Source: Actinokineospora enzanensis DSM 44649
GTDB lineage: Bacteria; Actinomycetota; Actinomycetes; Mycobacteriales; Pseudonocardiaceae
NCBI RefSeq assembly: GCF_000374445.1
Contig: NZ_KB894415.1
Location: forward strand, 105,874-169,873
Length of the DNA stretch: 64,000 nt
Reading direction: 5' to 3'
The notes under the pieces were generated by a model. The model made no database searches, was not told the origin of the DNA, and was given only the letters and a program-made list of their open reading frames with translations. The position numbers were made by a program, and so were the translations under genes. Below, in pieces: positions 25,785 to 34,620 of the stretch. Position 1 is the first letter of the stretch, and the number at the start of each line of letters is the position of its first letter.

Positions 25785-25803
25785 TTAGGTCACCCTAACT
25801 TGC
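25785..25803. promoter_or_regulatory. IdeR/DtxR iron-box-like site
   Basis: TTAGGTCACCCTAACTTGC matches 13 of 19 positions of the actinobacterial consensus TTAGGTTAGGCTAACCTAA, with both cores (TTAGGT and CTAAC) intact. It sits 16 bases before the start of the minus-strand DUF2470 gene, where bound IdeR would block transcription. Confidence 0.6.
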
Positions 25804-25884
25804 ACCCGCGGTCCGGGGGAAGGCGGCGCGGGCGGATCCCACGAACTGGCTACGCTGCCGGACGGGTCGGACCCGGGAGGGCAC

Positions 25885-27000
25885 ATGAGCAAGTCCAGTC
25901 AGCGCGAGGCACCGGTCGTCGAACCGCCCACCACGGGCCCGGCGATCGACGACCCCGCCACCACTCGCGCGCTCACCGCGTTGCGCGCGCCCCTGCTCGT
26001 CCTCCCCCTCGCCACGGTGGCGCTGGGCGTCCCGGCCATCCTGCTCGCGGTCGCGGACGCGGGCTGGCCGGGTATCGCGGTGCTGACCATAGCGGCCCTG
26101 GCCTTCCTGATCACCGCCATGCTCGCGATCTGGCTGTCCGGCCGGTGGATCGGCCCGGCGGGCCGACTGCTCCGCGCCGAGCCGTGGCGACGTGCGTCGG
26201 TGCAGGTCTTCCGCGCGGGACGGCGCGGGCTGCCGCGGGCCACGCTGCTGGTGCGCGAGGACGGCAAGCCCCCGCTGCGGCTGGTCGCCACAGCCCTGCC
26301 GTGGGCGGCCCAGCAGGTGCTCGCCCGCACCGGCACGGTCTGGTTGGTCGGCCCGGACGACCGCGGCTGGGCGGCGGTCCGCGCGCCCGGCCTGGCGCTG
26401 CCGCTGGGACAGGCCCAGGTCGTACCCGGGGAGTCCCGAGGCGAGAACGAGATCACCGTCGAGCAGACCGCCCCGGTGCGGATCCCGCTCGCCGCGGGTG
26501 ACGCCGTGCTGTCCCGGGTGATCGCGGCTCCGCGCAAGCGTTCGCGCACCGATGTGGTGGCGCCCGGCCTGTTGTTCCTGTTCGCCGTCGTGGTGACCGT
26601 CGACCTGATCCGCCGGGGCGTGCAGTCCGATCAGGTGGTGCTGGCCGTCTGCACGTTCGCCGGAACGCTGGCCATCGCGGGCTACCTCGCCTGGCGCGTC
26701 GGCAAGCTCCGCTACTGGATCAAGGCCGACCGGCTGCTCGCGGCGGGCCCGTGGACACCGGTGAAAGCCGATTTCCCGAAACCGGCGAAGGTCGGCAAGG
26801 TAACCGTCACCGGGCGGGCCACTTTGCCCGGCGGCGATACGGTCGGGGTGACGCTGCCGCGTGCCGGGCACGCTTTGCGCAGCAATATCGCCGCGACCGG
26901 GACGCTCTGGGTCGCGGGCCAACCCGGCCCAGGGAAACCGGCGGCGGTGGGAATTCCCGGCTATCCGTTCCTGAATATCGCCACCTTCGATTCGAAATAA
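25885..27000 (+). CDS. Membrane protein of unknown function
   Basis: A 371-residue protein with two pairs of hydrophobic segments: residues about 33-85 ([38 protein letters not shown]) and about 225-275 ([29 protein letters not shown]). Between and after them are beta-rich soluble parts ([20 protein letters not shown]). The repeated membrane-pair-plus-domain layout suggests an internal duplication, but sequence similarity between the halves is weak. The family is not recognised. GGGAGGGC precedes the ATG at 25885. It is divergent from the iron-box-controlled DUF2470 gene. Confidence 0.78.
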   Translation: MSKSSQREAPVVEPPTTGPAIDDPATTRALTALRAPLLVLPLATVALGVPAILLAVADAGWPGIAVLTIAALAFLITAMLAIWLSGRWIGPAGRLLRAEPWRRASVQVFRAGRRGLPRATLLVREDGKPPLRLVATALPWAAQQVLARTGTVWLVGPDDRGWAAVRAPGLALPLGQAQVVPGESRGENEITVEQTAPVRIPLAAGDAVLSRVIAAPRKRSRTDVVAPGLLFLFAVVVTVDLIRRGVQSDQVVLAVCTFAGTLAIAGYLAWRVGKLRYWIKADRLLAAGPWTPVKADFPKPAKVGKVTVTGRATLPGGDTVGVTLPRAGHALRSNIAATGTLWVAGQPGPGKPAAVGIPGYPFLNIATFDSK

Positions 27001-27188
27001 TTACCGGCCTGCCGGAACCTCGACCGACGAGGCGACACCGCCGCGGACCACTTTGCCGCAACGGATCGCCACTCGGTCGCGGATCTCGGTTAACGAATCA
27101 TCGGTCCAGGCGGCGATCTATGGCTTTCTTCGCCGTGCGAGCCGCGCACGCACGGCGTTTTCCTTACCCAGTGGCTACCCTCAAGCGC

Positions 27189-28421
27189 GTGACAGCCCAC
27201 ATCCCCGATGCCGAGCAGCCCGCGCCCGCGCCACGGGTGGACAGCGAGGTCGGACCGCTGCGCACGGTGCTGCTGCACCGGCCGGGCAACGAGCTCAAGC
27301 GGCTCACCCCGCGCAACAACGACCAGCTGCTCTTCGACAGCATCCCGTGGGTCGACCGGGCCCAGGACGAGCACGACGCGTTCGCCGACGTGCTCACCGG
27401 CCGCGGCGTCGAGGTCATGCGGCTGGCCGACAGCCTGGTGGTGGCGCTGGCCGACGAGCGCGCACACGCCGCCGCGGCGGACACCGCGGTCGACCGGCGC
27501 AGGCTGGGCACCGAACTGGCCGACGCACTCCGCGGCTACCTGTCCACCGTGGATGCCAAGGGCCTGGCGGACGTGCTGATGGGCGGCATGACCTTCGAGG
27601 AGCTGCCCGCCGCCGAGGGCGCCTCGCTGGTGCGCAAGATGCACCACCCGCATGACTTCGTGGTCGACCCGCTGCCCAACCTGCTGTTCACCCGCGACTC
27701 GTCGGTATGGATCGGCGACCGGGTGGCGATCGCCTCGCTGGCCATGCCCGCGCGCGCCAGGGAGACGGCCCTGCTCGACCTGATCTACGCCTACCATCCG
27801 CGGTTCCGCTCCGCGGGCCGCGCCTACGGGGCACACTCGGCCCCGGTCGAGGGCGGCGACGTGCTGCTGCTGGCCCCCGGCGTGATCGCCATCGGGGTCG
27901 GCGAGCGGACCACCCCGGCAGGCGCGGAGTCGCTGGCCCGCTCGGCGTTCCGGGACGGCCTCGCGCACACCGTGCTGGCCGTGCCGATCGCGCAGGACCG
28001 GGCGACCATGCACCTGGACACCGTGTGCACCATGGTCGACCGGGACGCGGTGGTCATGTACCCGGCGGTGCGCGACACCCTGCGCGCCTACGCGCTGCGC
28101 CCGGACGCGATGGGCGGCGTGGTGGTCGACGGCCCGGCACCGTTCCTGGAGGCCGCCGCAACGGCGATGGGCATCGACCGGCTGCGCGTGATCGACACCG
28201 GCCTGGACCCGGTCACCGCCGAGCGCGAGCAGTGGGACGACGGCAACAACACGCTCGCCGTCGCGCCCGGCGTGGTCGTCGCCTACGAGCGCAACGTGGA
28301 GACCAACGCGCGGCTGGAGGACGCGGGCGTCGAGGTGCTCCGGATCAGTGGCTCCGAGCTGGGCACCGGCCGCGGCGGCCCGCGCTGCATGTCCTGCCCG
28401 GTCCGCCGGGACGCGCTGTAG
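27189..28421 (+). CDS. arcA: Arginine deiminase
   Basis: A 410-residue enzyme that hydrolyses arginine to citrulline and ammonia. Landmarks are [20 protein letters not shown] near the N-terminus, [41 protein letters not shown], and the C-terminal CMSCPVRR with the catalytic Cys. The GTG at 27189 gives the standard length. No ornithine transcarbamylase, carbamate kinase or antiporter gene is beside it, so it is not in a classical arc operon and may serve arginine breakdown or acid tolerance only. Confidence 0.95.
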   Translation: MTAHIPDAEQPAPAPRVDSEVGPLRTVLLHRPGNELKRLTPRNNDQLLFDSIPWVDRAQDEHDAFADVLTGRGVEVMRLADSLVVALADERAHAAAADTAVDRRRLGTELADALRGYLSTVDAKGLADVLMGGMTFEELPAAEGASLVRKMHHPHDFVVDPLPNLLFTRDSSVWIGDRVAIASLAMPARARETALLDLIYAYHPRFRSAGRAYGAHSAPVEGGDVLLLAPGVIAIGVGERTTPAGAESLARSAFRDGLAHTVLAVPIAQDRATMHLDTVCTMVDRDAVVMYPAVRDTLRAYALRPDAMGGVVVDGPAPFLEAAATAMGIDRLRVIDTGLDPVTAEREQWDDGNNTLAVAPGVVVAYERNVETNARLEDAGVEVLRISGSELGTGRGGPRCMSCPVRRDAL

Positions 28422-28427
28422 CGGGCG

Positions 28428-28526
28428 TCAAGACAGCAACCAACAGAGGGTGACGAACGCCAACGTGCCGAACGCGATCAGCAACACCGCCGCGGCGGCC
28501 GCAGGCCACCGCCAGTCGGACTCCAT
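28428..28526 (-). CDS. Single-helix membrane micropeptide (32 residues)
   Basis: A short minus-strand frame, ATG at 28524-28526 to TGA at 28428-28430, encodes 32 residues: a polar start (MESDWRWP), one hydrophobic helix (AAVLLIAFGTLAFVTLCWLL) and a final Ser. This composition is typical of real one-helix micropeptides and unlikely for random GC-rich DNA. A purine-rich GGCAAGG lies directly upstream. It converges on arcA, 6 bases apart. Function unknown; expression unproven. Confidence 0.5.
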   Translation of the reverse strand: MESDWRWPAAAAAVLLIAFGTLAFVTLCWLLS

Positions 28527-28643
28527 CCTTGCCACACCTGCCCGTATCCAGATCGAGATGACCGGACGATCCTGCCACCCCTGTCCACCCCGCGCCGGAC
28601 GAACTCGGTAGCCCGATGCGGTGAATACGAGGGCGATGCGCGC

Positions 28644-28712
28644 TTAGGAATGCCTAACGACAGTTAGGGGTGCCTAACCTGAAAAAGCATTTCCTAGGCT
28701 TGCCTAACGTGA
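28644..28712. promoter_or_regulatory. Three tandem IdeR/DtxR iron boxes upstream of ferritin
   Basis: Three sites follow the pattern (T/C)TAGG-N4-CCTAAC: 28644-28662, 28664-28682 and 28694-28712. Their starts are 20 and 30 bases apart, so all lie on the same face of the helix. In Mycobacterium tuberculosis a similar upstream array lets IdeR activate bfrB under high iron. Confidence 0.88.
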
Positions 28713-28724
28713 TCAAAAGTATCG

Positions 28725-28730
28725 GATAAT
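28725..28730 (+). promoter_or_regulatory. Putative -10 element of the ferritin promoter
   Basis: GATAAT lies 50 bases before the ferritin ATG. The third iron box covers the place of a -35 element and no TTGACA is visible, which fits a promoter that depends on an activator. Confidence 0.5.
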
Positions 28731-28779
28731 CGGGGGAAGAAATGCGCGATCACGGTCCGCTCGGGGTACCTTCACCAGC

Positions 28780-29310
28780 ATGACCTCCAAGTTCCACAAA
28801 CTCCTCCAGGTGCAGATCCGCAACGAGTTCACGGCCTCGCAGCAGTACGTCGCACTGGCGGTGTGGTTCGACGGGCAAGACCTGCCCCGACTGGCGTCGC
28901 ACTTCTACCGGCAGTCGCTGGAGGAGCGCAACCACGCCATGATGATCACCCAGTACCTGCTGGACAGCGATGTCCCGGTGACCGTCCCGGGGGTCGACGA
29001 GGTCCGCAACGAGTTCGCCGACGCGGTCGAGCTGATCACGCTCGCGCTCCAGCAGGAGCGCGCGGTCACCGACGAGATCGTCAACCTCGCCAAGACCGCC
29101 CGCGACGAGGAGGACTACAAGGGCGAGCAGTTCATGCAGTGGTTCCTCAAGGAACAGGTCGAGGAAGTCGCCTCGATGCGCACCCTGCTCAATGTCATCA
29201 AGCGGTCCAACGGGAATCTCTTCGACGTGGAGGCGTACCTGGCCCGCGAAAGTGTCGGCGACGAGGGTTCCGACCCGACCGCCCCGCGCGCGGCGGGTGG
29301 AACGCTCTAA
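28780..29310 (+). CDS. bfrB: Ferritin, BfrB-like
   Basis: A 176-residue iron-storage protein; it assembles into a 24-subunit shell that oxidises and stores iron. The four-helix bundle starts FHKLLQVQIRNEFTASQQYV with a ferroxidase Glu, and HFYRQSLEERNHAMMITQYL holds the Glu and His of the di-iron site; later helices contain EQFMQWFLKEQVEEVASM. The C-terminal tail (about 15 residues) is longer than the bundle needs, as in mycobacterial BfrB. Three iron boxes upstream indicate iron-dependent activation. A strong terminator follows. Confidence 0.95.
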   Translation: MTSKFHKLLQVQIRNEFTASQQYVALAVWFDGQDLPRLASHFYRQSLEERNHAMMITQYLLDSDVPVTVPGVDEVRNEFADAVELITLALQQERAVTDEIVNLAKTARDEEDYKGEQFMQWFLKEQVEEVASMRTLLNVIKRSNGNLFDVEAYLARESVGDEGSDPTAPRAAGGTL

Positions 29311-29318
29311 CGCAGCGA

Positions 29319-29359
29319 ACGAAAGGGGGACGGACCACTGTGGTCCGTCCCCCTTTCGT
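29319..29359. terminator. Bidirectional hairpin terminator
   Basis: A perfect 19-bp stem, 29319-29337 with 29341-29359, and a 3-base loop (CTG). The arms end in AAAGGGGG / CCCCCTTT, giving A- and T-rich flanks on both strands. It lies between the convergent ferritin and DUF952 genes. Confidence 0.85.
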
Positions 29360-29369
29360 GTCGGCTCAG

Positions 29370-29711
29370 TCAGCGGTGCGCGAGCGAGTCCGGGAGGGTG
29401 AAGGTGTCGTCCGGGTTCGGCGGGAAGTCGTGCACCGCCACCACGGCCGCGGCCGGGATCGGGCCGTACACGTGCGGGAACCACGGTCCACCCGGGACCG
29501 GTGGCGCGCCGGGCTCCCAGCGCACCGGCGCGTCCACTTTGGACGGATCAATCTCCAGTAGCACCAGGTCCGCGCGGCCCGCGTAGATACGGTCGGCGGG
29601 CAGGTGCACGGTACCCGGGTCGGAGCAGTGCACGAAGCCCTCGGTGGCCAGGCTCGGCGGGCGCACCTCGGCCGCGGGCCAGTCCGACCGGGCCAGGATG
29701 TGCAGGATCAC
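29370..29711 (-). CDS. DUF952 family protein
   Basis: A 113-residue protein that matches DUF952: it starts VILHILARSDW, has FVHCSDPGTVHLPADRIYAG, LVLLEIDPSKVDAPVRWEPG and ends with PHVYGPIPAAAVVAVHDFPP. The fold resembles ADP-ribosyl transferase-like domains, but no function is established. The GTG at 29711 overlaps the stop of the upstream SEC-C gene (GTGA), so both come from one transcript. Confidence 0.9.
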   Translation of the reverse strand: MILHILARSDWPAAEVRPPSLATEGFVHCSDPGTVHLPADRIYAGRADLVLLEIDPSKVDAPVRWEPGAPPVPGGPWFPHVYGPIPAAAVVAVHDFPPNPDDTFTLPDSLAHR

Positions 29712-30664
29712 CGGATCGTGATCTGCCGACCGAGCAGGCCGTCCCTGGCCCGCCGCTCCTCGCCGGTCAGCGGCTCGTCGGCGAGCGAGGCCAGGGCCGC
29801 GTCCAGCCGGGTGCCGAGCTGCTCGACGGCCTCGGTCCATTCCCGGGCGTGCGACTCGCGGTCGAGGTCCCACACCGGGACGAGCAGGCCGTGCGCGCGG
29901 AATGAGCCCGCGTAGCGGGAGCCCTCGCCAAGGCCGAGCTCGCCGCGGGCGTGCAGCCGGGCCAGCGCGGCCAGCAGCTGCTCCTCCGGCTCCGGGCGGA
30001 CCCAGCGCAGGTGCGCCCGCTCGCCCGCGTCCACCCAGTAGGCGGCCGGGCCGATGCGCTCGGTAGGCAGGATGGCGCTGTTCGCCCGTTCGAGGGACAC
30101 CGCCACCTCGCCGCTCGGCTCGCTGCCCTCCGGCATCCACCAGGCGAAGTCGTCGTGCACCAGCACGTCCAGATCGGCGTCGAGGTCCACCAGGTCCTGC
30201 AGCCGCTCCGGCTTGTCACCCGGATCGGTGTCCGGGCCGACCACGCCGAGCACGTCGCCCGGCTTCGCGGTCAGCGCCCAGCGCACCGCGCGGGCCAAGT
30301 CCCGGCTGACGTCGCTGGACCTGGTCTGGACCTGCAGGCCGACATAGGCGACGCCGTCGGCACGGATCAGCGCGGCGGCCGCCATCGGCAGCACGGTGGC
30401 CAGCGTGATCTCGCGGTCGCCACTGGTCAGCGGCAGCACGGCGGTGCCGGACGGCACGAACTCGCGCAGCGCGATCAGCTCCCGCTCGGCGGCCAGGCCG
30501 TCGAACGGCCGGGCGACCGGGATGTCCACCGCGCCGTCGGCCGACCCGTGGCAGGCCTTGTAGCGCTTGCCCGACCCGCACGGGCAGGGCTGGCGCGGGC
30601 CGATGCCGGAGGCGTCCGCGGGCTTGGCCTTGCGGGCGTGCTTCACAGCGGATCGCCTGGACAT
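29708..30664 (-). CDS. SEC-C motif DUF5926 family protein
   Basis: A 318-residue protein. A short basic N-terminus is followed by a SEC-C zinc motif, PRQPCPCGSGKRYKACHG, with three Cys and one His as probable Zn2+ ligands, as at the SecA C-terminus. The rest, rich in Leu, Ala and acidic residues (RSSDVSRDLARAVRWALT, VLVHDDFAWWMPEGSEPSGE), fits the actinobacterial DUF5926 family. It is not SecA itself, as ATPase motifs are absent. The ATG at 30664 places the zinc motif about 25 residues in. Divergent from the P450 gene. Confidence 0.85.
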   Translation of the reverse strand: MSRRSAVKHARKAKPADASGIGPRQPCPCGSGKRYKACHGSADGAVDIPVARPFDGLAAERELIALREFVPSGTAVLPLTSGDREITLATVLPMAAAALIRADGVAYVGLQVQTRSSDVSRDLARAVRWALTAKPGDVLGVVGPDTDPGDKPERLQDLVDLDADLDVLVHDDFAWWMPEGSEPSGEVAVSLERANSAILPTERIGPAAYWVDAGERAHLRWVRPEPEEQLLAALARLHARGELGLGEGSRYAGSFRAHGLLVPVWDLDRESHAREWTEAVEQLGTRLDAALASLADEPLTGEERRARDGLLGRQITIR

Positions 30665-30784
30665 CTGCGAACTCCTCACTCGGTGCCGAGAGCGGTGCGG
30701 ACGAACGCTACCCATTCGGACGCCATCCGGTTTCACCACCCCCGCGTCCGGCCCAGAATGGGCACCGCTGGCGGAAGGAGAGCC

Positions 30785-31966
30785 GTGACCTTCGATCCCA
30801 CCGACCCGGCGTTCATCGCCGACCCCTATCCCGCCTTCGCCGAGCTGCGCGCCCAAGGCGGGGTCCACTGGCACGAGAAACTCGGCCTGCCGGTCGCGGT
30901 ATCGCACGCGGCCTGCTCGGCCGTGCTCCGCGAACGGGGCCTGGGCAGGCTGTGGCGCGACAAGGAACCGGTGACCGCGTTCGCCGCGTTCAACGCCCTG
31001 CACCGCGACTCACTGCTGGAGAACGAGCCACCCAAACACACCCGACTGCGCAAGCTGATCTCCGCCGCGTTCGGCCGCGGGCACACCGAGCGGCTGCGGC
31101 CCCGGGTGCAGGAACTGGCCCATCGCATGGTGGCGGACCTGGCGGCGGGTATCGCCGCGGACGGGTCAGCCGACCTGCTCGCCCATGTGGCAGGCCCACT
31201 GCCGGTCGAGGTGATCGGCGAGCTGCTGGGCGTCCCGGAGGAAGATCGGCCGCGGTTGCAGCCGTGGTCCAACACGATCGTGAAGATGTACGAGTACGGC
31301 CTGCCCCCGGACCGTGCCGCGGCGGCCGAGAACGCGGCCCGGGAGTTCGCCGACTACCTGCGCGAACTCGCCGCCCGCCGGGCCGTGGAACCGGGTGCGG
31401 ACCTGATCACCGACCTGGTCGCGGTCCGCGACGGCACCGACCGCCTGACCGCGGACGAACTGGTGGCCACCGGCGTGCTGCTGCTGATGGCGGGGCACGA
31501 GGCGACGGTGAACGTGATCGGCAACGGCGTCCTCGCCCTGCTCCACCACCGCGACCAGTGGGACCGCCTGGCCGCCGATCCCGGGCTGCTGCCCACCGCC
31601 GTCGAGGAGCTGATCCGCTTCGACGCACCCCTGCAGCTGTTCGAGCGCACCGCCACCGCCCGGGTGGAGATCTCGGGTCATGTCGTCGAACCCGGCACCA
31701 AGATCGCCGCCCTGCTCGGTGCCGCCGCCCGCGACCCGCTGGCCTTCCCCGACCCCGACCGCCTGGACCTGGCCCGCTCCCCCAACCCCCATCTCGGCTT
31801 CGGCGCGGGCATCCATTACTGCGTCGGCGCCCCGCTGGCCAGGGTGGAGGTGGCGGCGGCGTTGCGTGCCCTGACCGAACGGCTCCCCGATCTCCGCCTC
31901 GCCACCGAACCCGAACGCAGACCCGAGTTCGTCATCCGCGGTCTCCGGGCACTGCCGGTCGGCTGA
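30785..31966 (+). CDS. Cytochrome P450
   Basis: A 393-residue soluble bacterial P450 monooxygenase. The oxygen-binding I-helix motif is AGHEAT (residues 236-241), the K-helix ExxR is E275-R278, and the haem loop LGFGAGIHYCVGAPLAR carries the axial Cys346. The GTG at 30785 has GGAAGGAG upstream. No ferredoxin, reductase or biosynthetic partner is nearby, so redox partners come from elsewhere and the substrate cannot be predicted. Confidence 0.95.
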   Translation: MTFDPTDPAFIADPYPAFAELRAQGGVHWHEKLGLPVAVSHAACSAVLRERGLGRLWRDKEPVTAFAAFNALHRDSLLENEPPKHTRLRKLISAAFGRGHTERLRPRVQELAHRMVADLAAGIAADGSADLLAHVAGPLPVEVIGELLGVPEEDRPRLQPWSNTIVKMYEYGLPPDRAAAAENAAREFADYLRELAARRAVEPGADLITDLVAVRDGTDRLTADELVATGVLLLMAGHEATVNVIGNGVLALLHHRDQWDRLAADPGLLPTAVEELIRFDAPLQLFERTATARVEISGHVVEPGTKIAALLGAAARDPLAFPDPDRLDLARSPNPHLGFGAGIHYCVGAPLARVEVAAALRALTERLPDLRLATEPERRPEFVIRGLRALPVG

Positions 31967-32027
31967 CCGTGCAACCCCCGTCCCGGGAAGTGCGTAGAAG
32001 GGGCGACAACCAGGGGAGGGCGCCAGG

Positions 32028-32522
32028 GTGGTGCGGGCACGCGACGAGGAGTTCGCCGAGTTCTTCGCGGCGCGCTTCGACACCTACCGGCGGATCGCGC
32101 ACGCGATGTGCGGGGACTGGGCAGTGGCGGAGGAGATCACGCAGGACTCCTTCGTGAAGGTCTACGCGCGCTGGTCGAAGGTGCGGCGGGACACCGCCGA
32201 CGCCTATCTGCGCACCGTGTTGACCAGGTCGTTCCTGGACACGCGGCGGCGCGGGCGGGCGCGCGAACGGGTGGTCGCGGAGGTTCCGGACTCGCCGGTC
32301 GGAGGGGAGTCGACGATTCCGGACCAGGAGGTGCTGCGCAGCGCGCTGCTCAGCGTGCCTCCTGGGCAGCGGGCCGTGCTGGTGTTGCGGTTCGTCGCCG
32401 ACCTGTCCGTCGAGCAGGCGGCCGCCGCGCTGTCCTGCTCGACGGGCACGGTCAAAAGCCAGACCGCCCGCGGCCTGGCCACCCTGCGCGCGGCCTACCC
32501 CGAGAACGTGAGGAGCGTGTGA
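32028..32522 (+). CDS. SigE-family ECF-type RNA polymerase sigma factor
   Basis: A 164-residue sigma factor with region 2 (DEEFAEFFAARFDTYRRIAH, AEEITQDSFVKVYARWSKVR) and region 4 (LLSVPPGQRAVLVLRFVADL followed by SVEQAAAALSCSTGTVKSQTARG). This matches the small SigE/SigM-like group common in actinomycetes. GGGGAGGG lies upstream of the GTG at 32028. Its stop overlaps the next start by one base (TGATG); the next gene encodes a membrane protein that could be its anti-sigma factor, but lacks known anti-sigma motifs. Confidence 0.92.
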   Translation: MVRARDEEFAEFFAARFDTYRRIAHAMCGDWAVAEEITQDSFVKVYARWSKVRRDTADAYLRTVLTRSFLDTRRRGRARERVVAEVPDSPVGGESTIPDQEVLRSALLSVPPGQRAVLVLRFVADLSVEQAAAALSCSTGTVKSQTARGLATLRAAYPENVRSV

Positions 32523-33310
32523 TGTCCGTGGAAGAGCAGCGGGCGCTGCACGCCCTGCTGGTGGGACCCGCGCCCGCCCCGAGCACGACCCTCGACCTGG
32601 TGATCCGCCGCGGGCGGCGCACCCGGGCGGCCCGCGTGGGCACGTCCACGCTGGCGGTCCTGCTCTTCATCGGGTTGGTCGGGGTGGCCATCACCTGCCT
32701 CCGCACGCCATCGGAGCTGGAGGTCGCGAACAGCAGACTGGTGGGCGAGCAGGTCGACTGGCCGCGAGTACCCGGGGACGGGCGCGAGCCGAGCGGGCCG
32801 CAGGCCCTCGTGACGCGGAACGGTGTCCTGGTCTACCAGTGCGGGATACCGCAGGACCTGGGCGTCGCGACGCAGGAGACGTCGGGCTCGTTCCGCGACG
32901 CGCTGCGGTCGGCGCTGGCGGAGCGCGGCGCGCACGTCGGTTACTGGGGCGAGGACCCGGCGTCCAGGTACCTCATCGACATCCCGGTCTCGGTCGACGG
33001 TGACGGCTCCGCGAGCGTGGCGGTGTCCACCGGCGACTACCAGGGCACGGCCGCCCAGGAGGCCGACGTGCTCATGTTCGCCGCCGGGAACTGCCTGCCC
33101 CCGAAGCGGCAGCGGCTGGGCGACGGCACGACGGCGCAGCTGTACCCGGCGGTGCCCGACCCGGGCGGGATCGGCATCGTGATGCACGCCCTGCTCCTGC
33201 GTGCCGACGGACAGCGAGTCCTGGTCTCCGTGCGCAGCGGCGACCAGCCCGCCCTGCCGATCAGCGAGGCAGACCTGGCACGCGCGCTGACGCGGGTGGC
33301 GAGCGGTTGA
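32522..33310 (+). CDS. Membrane-anchored partner of the sigma factor (putative anti-sigma)
   Basis: A 262-residue protein with a short cytoplasmic N-terminus (about 45 residues, basic RRGRRTRAARVG), one transmembrane helix (TLAVLLFIGLVGVAITC) and an extracytoplasmic domain of about 190 residues containing two Cys (VYQCGIPQ, AAGNCLPPK) that could form a disulfide. Its start overlaps the sigma-factor stop by one base. In this position such proteins usually regulate the sigma factor, but no zinc-finger or other anti-sigma motif is visible, so this is inference. Confidence 0.78.
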   Translation: MSVEEQRALHALLVGPAPAPSTTLDLVIRRGRRTRAARVGTSTLAVLLFIGLVGVAITCLRTPSELEVANSRLVGEQVDWPRVPGDGREPSGPQALVTRNGVLVYQCGIPQDLGVATQETSGSFRDALRSALAERGAHVGYWGEDPASRYLIDIPVSVDGDGSASVAVSTGDYQGTAAQEADVLMFAAGNCLPPKRQRLGDGTTAQLYPAVPDPGGIGIVMHALLLRADGQRVLVSVRSGDQPALPISEADLARALTRVASG

Positions 33311-33362
33311 CCGGGTGCTTCACCCGCGCGCAACGGGCGGGCGTGGCAGCATCGTCGGTGTG

Positions 33363-33701
33363 ATGCCGAACAGCGTGCCCAGCGTGCCCGCCAGCGACCT
33401 GGGGTCCCTGCCCGAGGGGGCGACCCTGCTCGACGTGCGCGAGCAGGAGGAGTGGGACGCGGGCCACGCGCCGGACGCCCTGCACATCCCGATGGGCGAG
33501 ATCGCGGGCAGGCTGGCCGAGCTGCCCGCGGACGGCCCGGTGTACGTGATCTGCCGAATGGGCGGCCGGTCCGCGCGAGTCACCGAGTATCTCAACGGCA
33601 ACGGCTGGGACGCCACCAATGTCGACGGCGGCATGCAGTCGTGGGCCGCGCTCGGCCACCCGGTCATCTGCGACTCCGGCGCGGAACCGCAGGTCATCTA
33701 G
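33363..33701 (+). CDS. Single-domain rhodanese-like sulfurtransferase
   Basis: A 112-residue protein with one rhodanese domain. LLDVREQEEWDAGHAPDALH is the conserved N-terminal part, and the active-site loop is CRMGGRS with the catalytic Cys, in VYVICRMGGRSARVTEYL. It moves sulfane sulfur in the cytoplasm; the acceptor is unknown. The ATG at 33363 follows GTG codons and lies 52 bases after the preceding stop. The next gene begins immediately at its stop codon, so they are coexpressed. Confidence 0.92.
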   Translation: MPNSVPSVPASDLGSLPEGATLLDVREQEEWDAGHAPDALHIPMGEIAGRLAELPADGPVYVICRMGGRSARVTEYLNGNGWDATNVDGGMQSWAALGHPVICDSGAEPQVI

Positions 33702-34598
33702 GTGCGACCAGGTCCGGGGTACGAGTGGGTGGCGACCCCGCCGCCCGGTTCGAGCACGCCCGCGCCGCGCAGGCACCGCACCCGCTACCTCGGCCCGCCC
33801 GCCTACCGCACGCCGCCGCGCTGGGGTTTCCCGGCGTTGGCGTGGCGGTGGCCGACCTCGGTGGCCGGGGTCGACGAGGACGAGCACGCCCCGGTCGAGC
33901 GCGTCCGCGCGCGGGCCCGGCTGGCGGTCACGGCGCTGTGGGTGCTCGCGGTCGTCGCCGCGGTGGCCACGGGTGCGGAGATCTGGCGGTACGCACTGCT
34001 GCTGGCGAGCCGCACGGGTGCGTTGAACCGCGGCACGGTGCAGCTGTCCGACAGCCTGGTGGTCACGGGGGCGGTGCTGTCGATCGCGGCAGGCTTGATC
34101 GCGGCGACCAGCTGCGTGTGGTGGATCAAGTCCGCGCGGCACGCGGCCGCCGAGACCGTGGGCTACCTGCCCGCGCGCCCGGACTGGCAGCTGTTGCCCG
34201 GACTGTTCATCCCCGGGGCAAACCTGGTGATCCCCGGCGCGGTGCTGGCGGAACTGGAGCACGCGGTGCTGCGCCGCGATGTCGATTCCCGGCCGCGGCC
34301 GACGCCGTTGCTGCGGGCCTGGTGGATCGTGTGGGCGGGTAGCGCTGTCTTGTTCTTGGCGACCTTGCTGTGGCGGCTGCGTGATTCCGTGCAGGCGCAG
34401 GCGGACGGCGTGGTGCTGTCCGCGGTGACAGACCTGGTGGCGGTCGCGGTCGCGGTGATCACCGCGCGCGTGGTCACCAGGTTGACCACTCTGCTGGCGC
34501 CGATAGACCCCACCTCGGTGCGCCTGCTGCGCGTCGTTCGCGTACCGGACGCCCCCAAGGCCGAGCGCATCGACCGCCCCGCGACCGCGCGCCGCTGA
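33702..34598 (+). CDS. DUF4328 family membrane protein
   Basis: A 298-residue membrane protein. The first 70 residues are Pro/Arg-rich and probably cytoplasmic and unstructured. Then follow hydrophobic segments, including LAVTALWVLAVVAAVATGAE and SAVLFLATLLW, with the DUF4328 signature CVWWIKSARHAAAE and PDWQLLPGLFIPGANLVIPG. The GTG start directly follows the TAG of the rhodanese gene. Function unknown. It converges on the symporter gene. Confidence 0.85.
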   Translation: MRPGPGYEWVATPPPGSSTPAPRRHRTRYLGPPAYRTPPRWGFPALAWRWPTSVAGVDEDEHAPVERVRARARLAVTALWVLAVVAAVATGAEIWRYALLLASRTGALNRGTVQLSDSLVVTGAVLSIAAGLIAATSCVWWIKSARHAAAETVGYLPARPDWQLLPGLFIPGANLVIPGAVLAELEHAVLRRDVDSRPRPTPLLRAWWIVWAGSAVLFLATLLWRLRDSVQAQADGVVLSAVTDLVAVAVAVITARVVTRLTTLLAPIDPTSVRLLRVVRVPDAPKAERIDRPATARR

Positions 34599-34620
34599 CT
34601 CCCCCGCAGGGTCAGCGGCG
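34594..34620. terminator. Hairpin between convergent genes
   Basis: CCGCTGAC pairs with GTCAGCGG over an 11-base loop and spans the stop codons of both the DUF4328 and the symporter genes. It may end both transcripts; there is no T-tract. Confidence 0.45.

Noticed and set aside
27189..28421. Classical arginine deiminase (arc) operon
   Set aside because: Only the deiminase is present; no carbamoyltransferase, carbamate kinase or antiporter gene is adjacent.
30785..31966. Secondary-metabolite cluster around the P450
   Set aside because: The neighbours are a SEC-C protein, a sigma factor and housekeeping-type genes; there is no synthase, redox partner or tailoring set.
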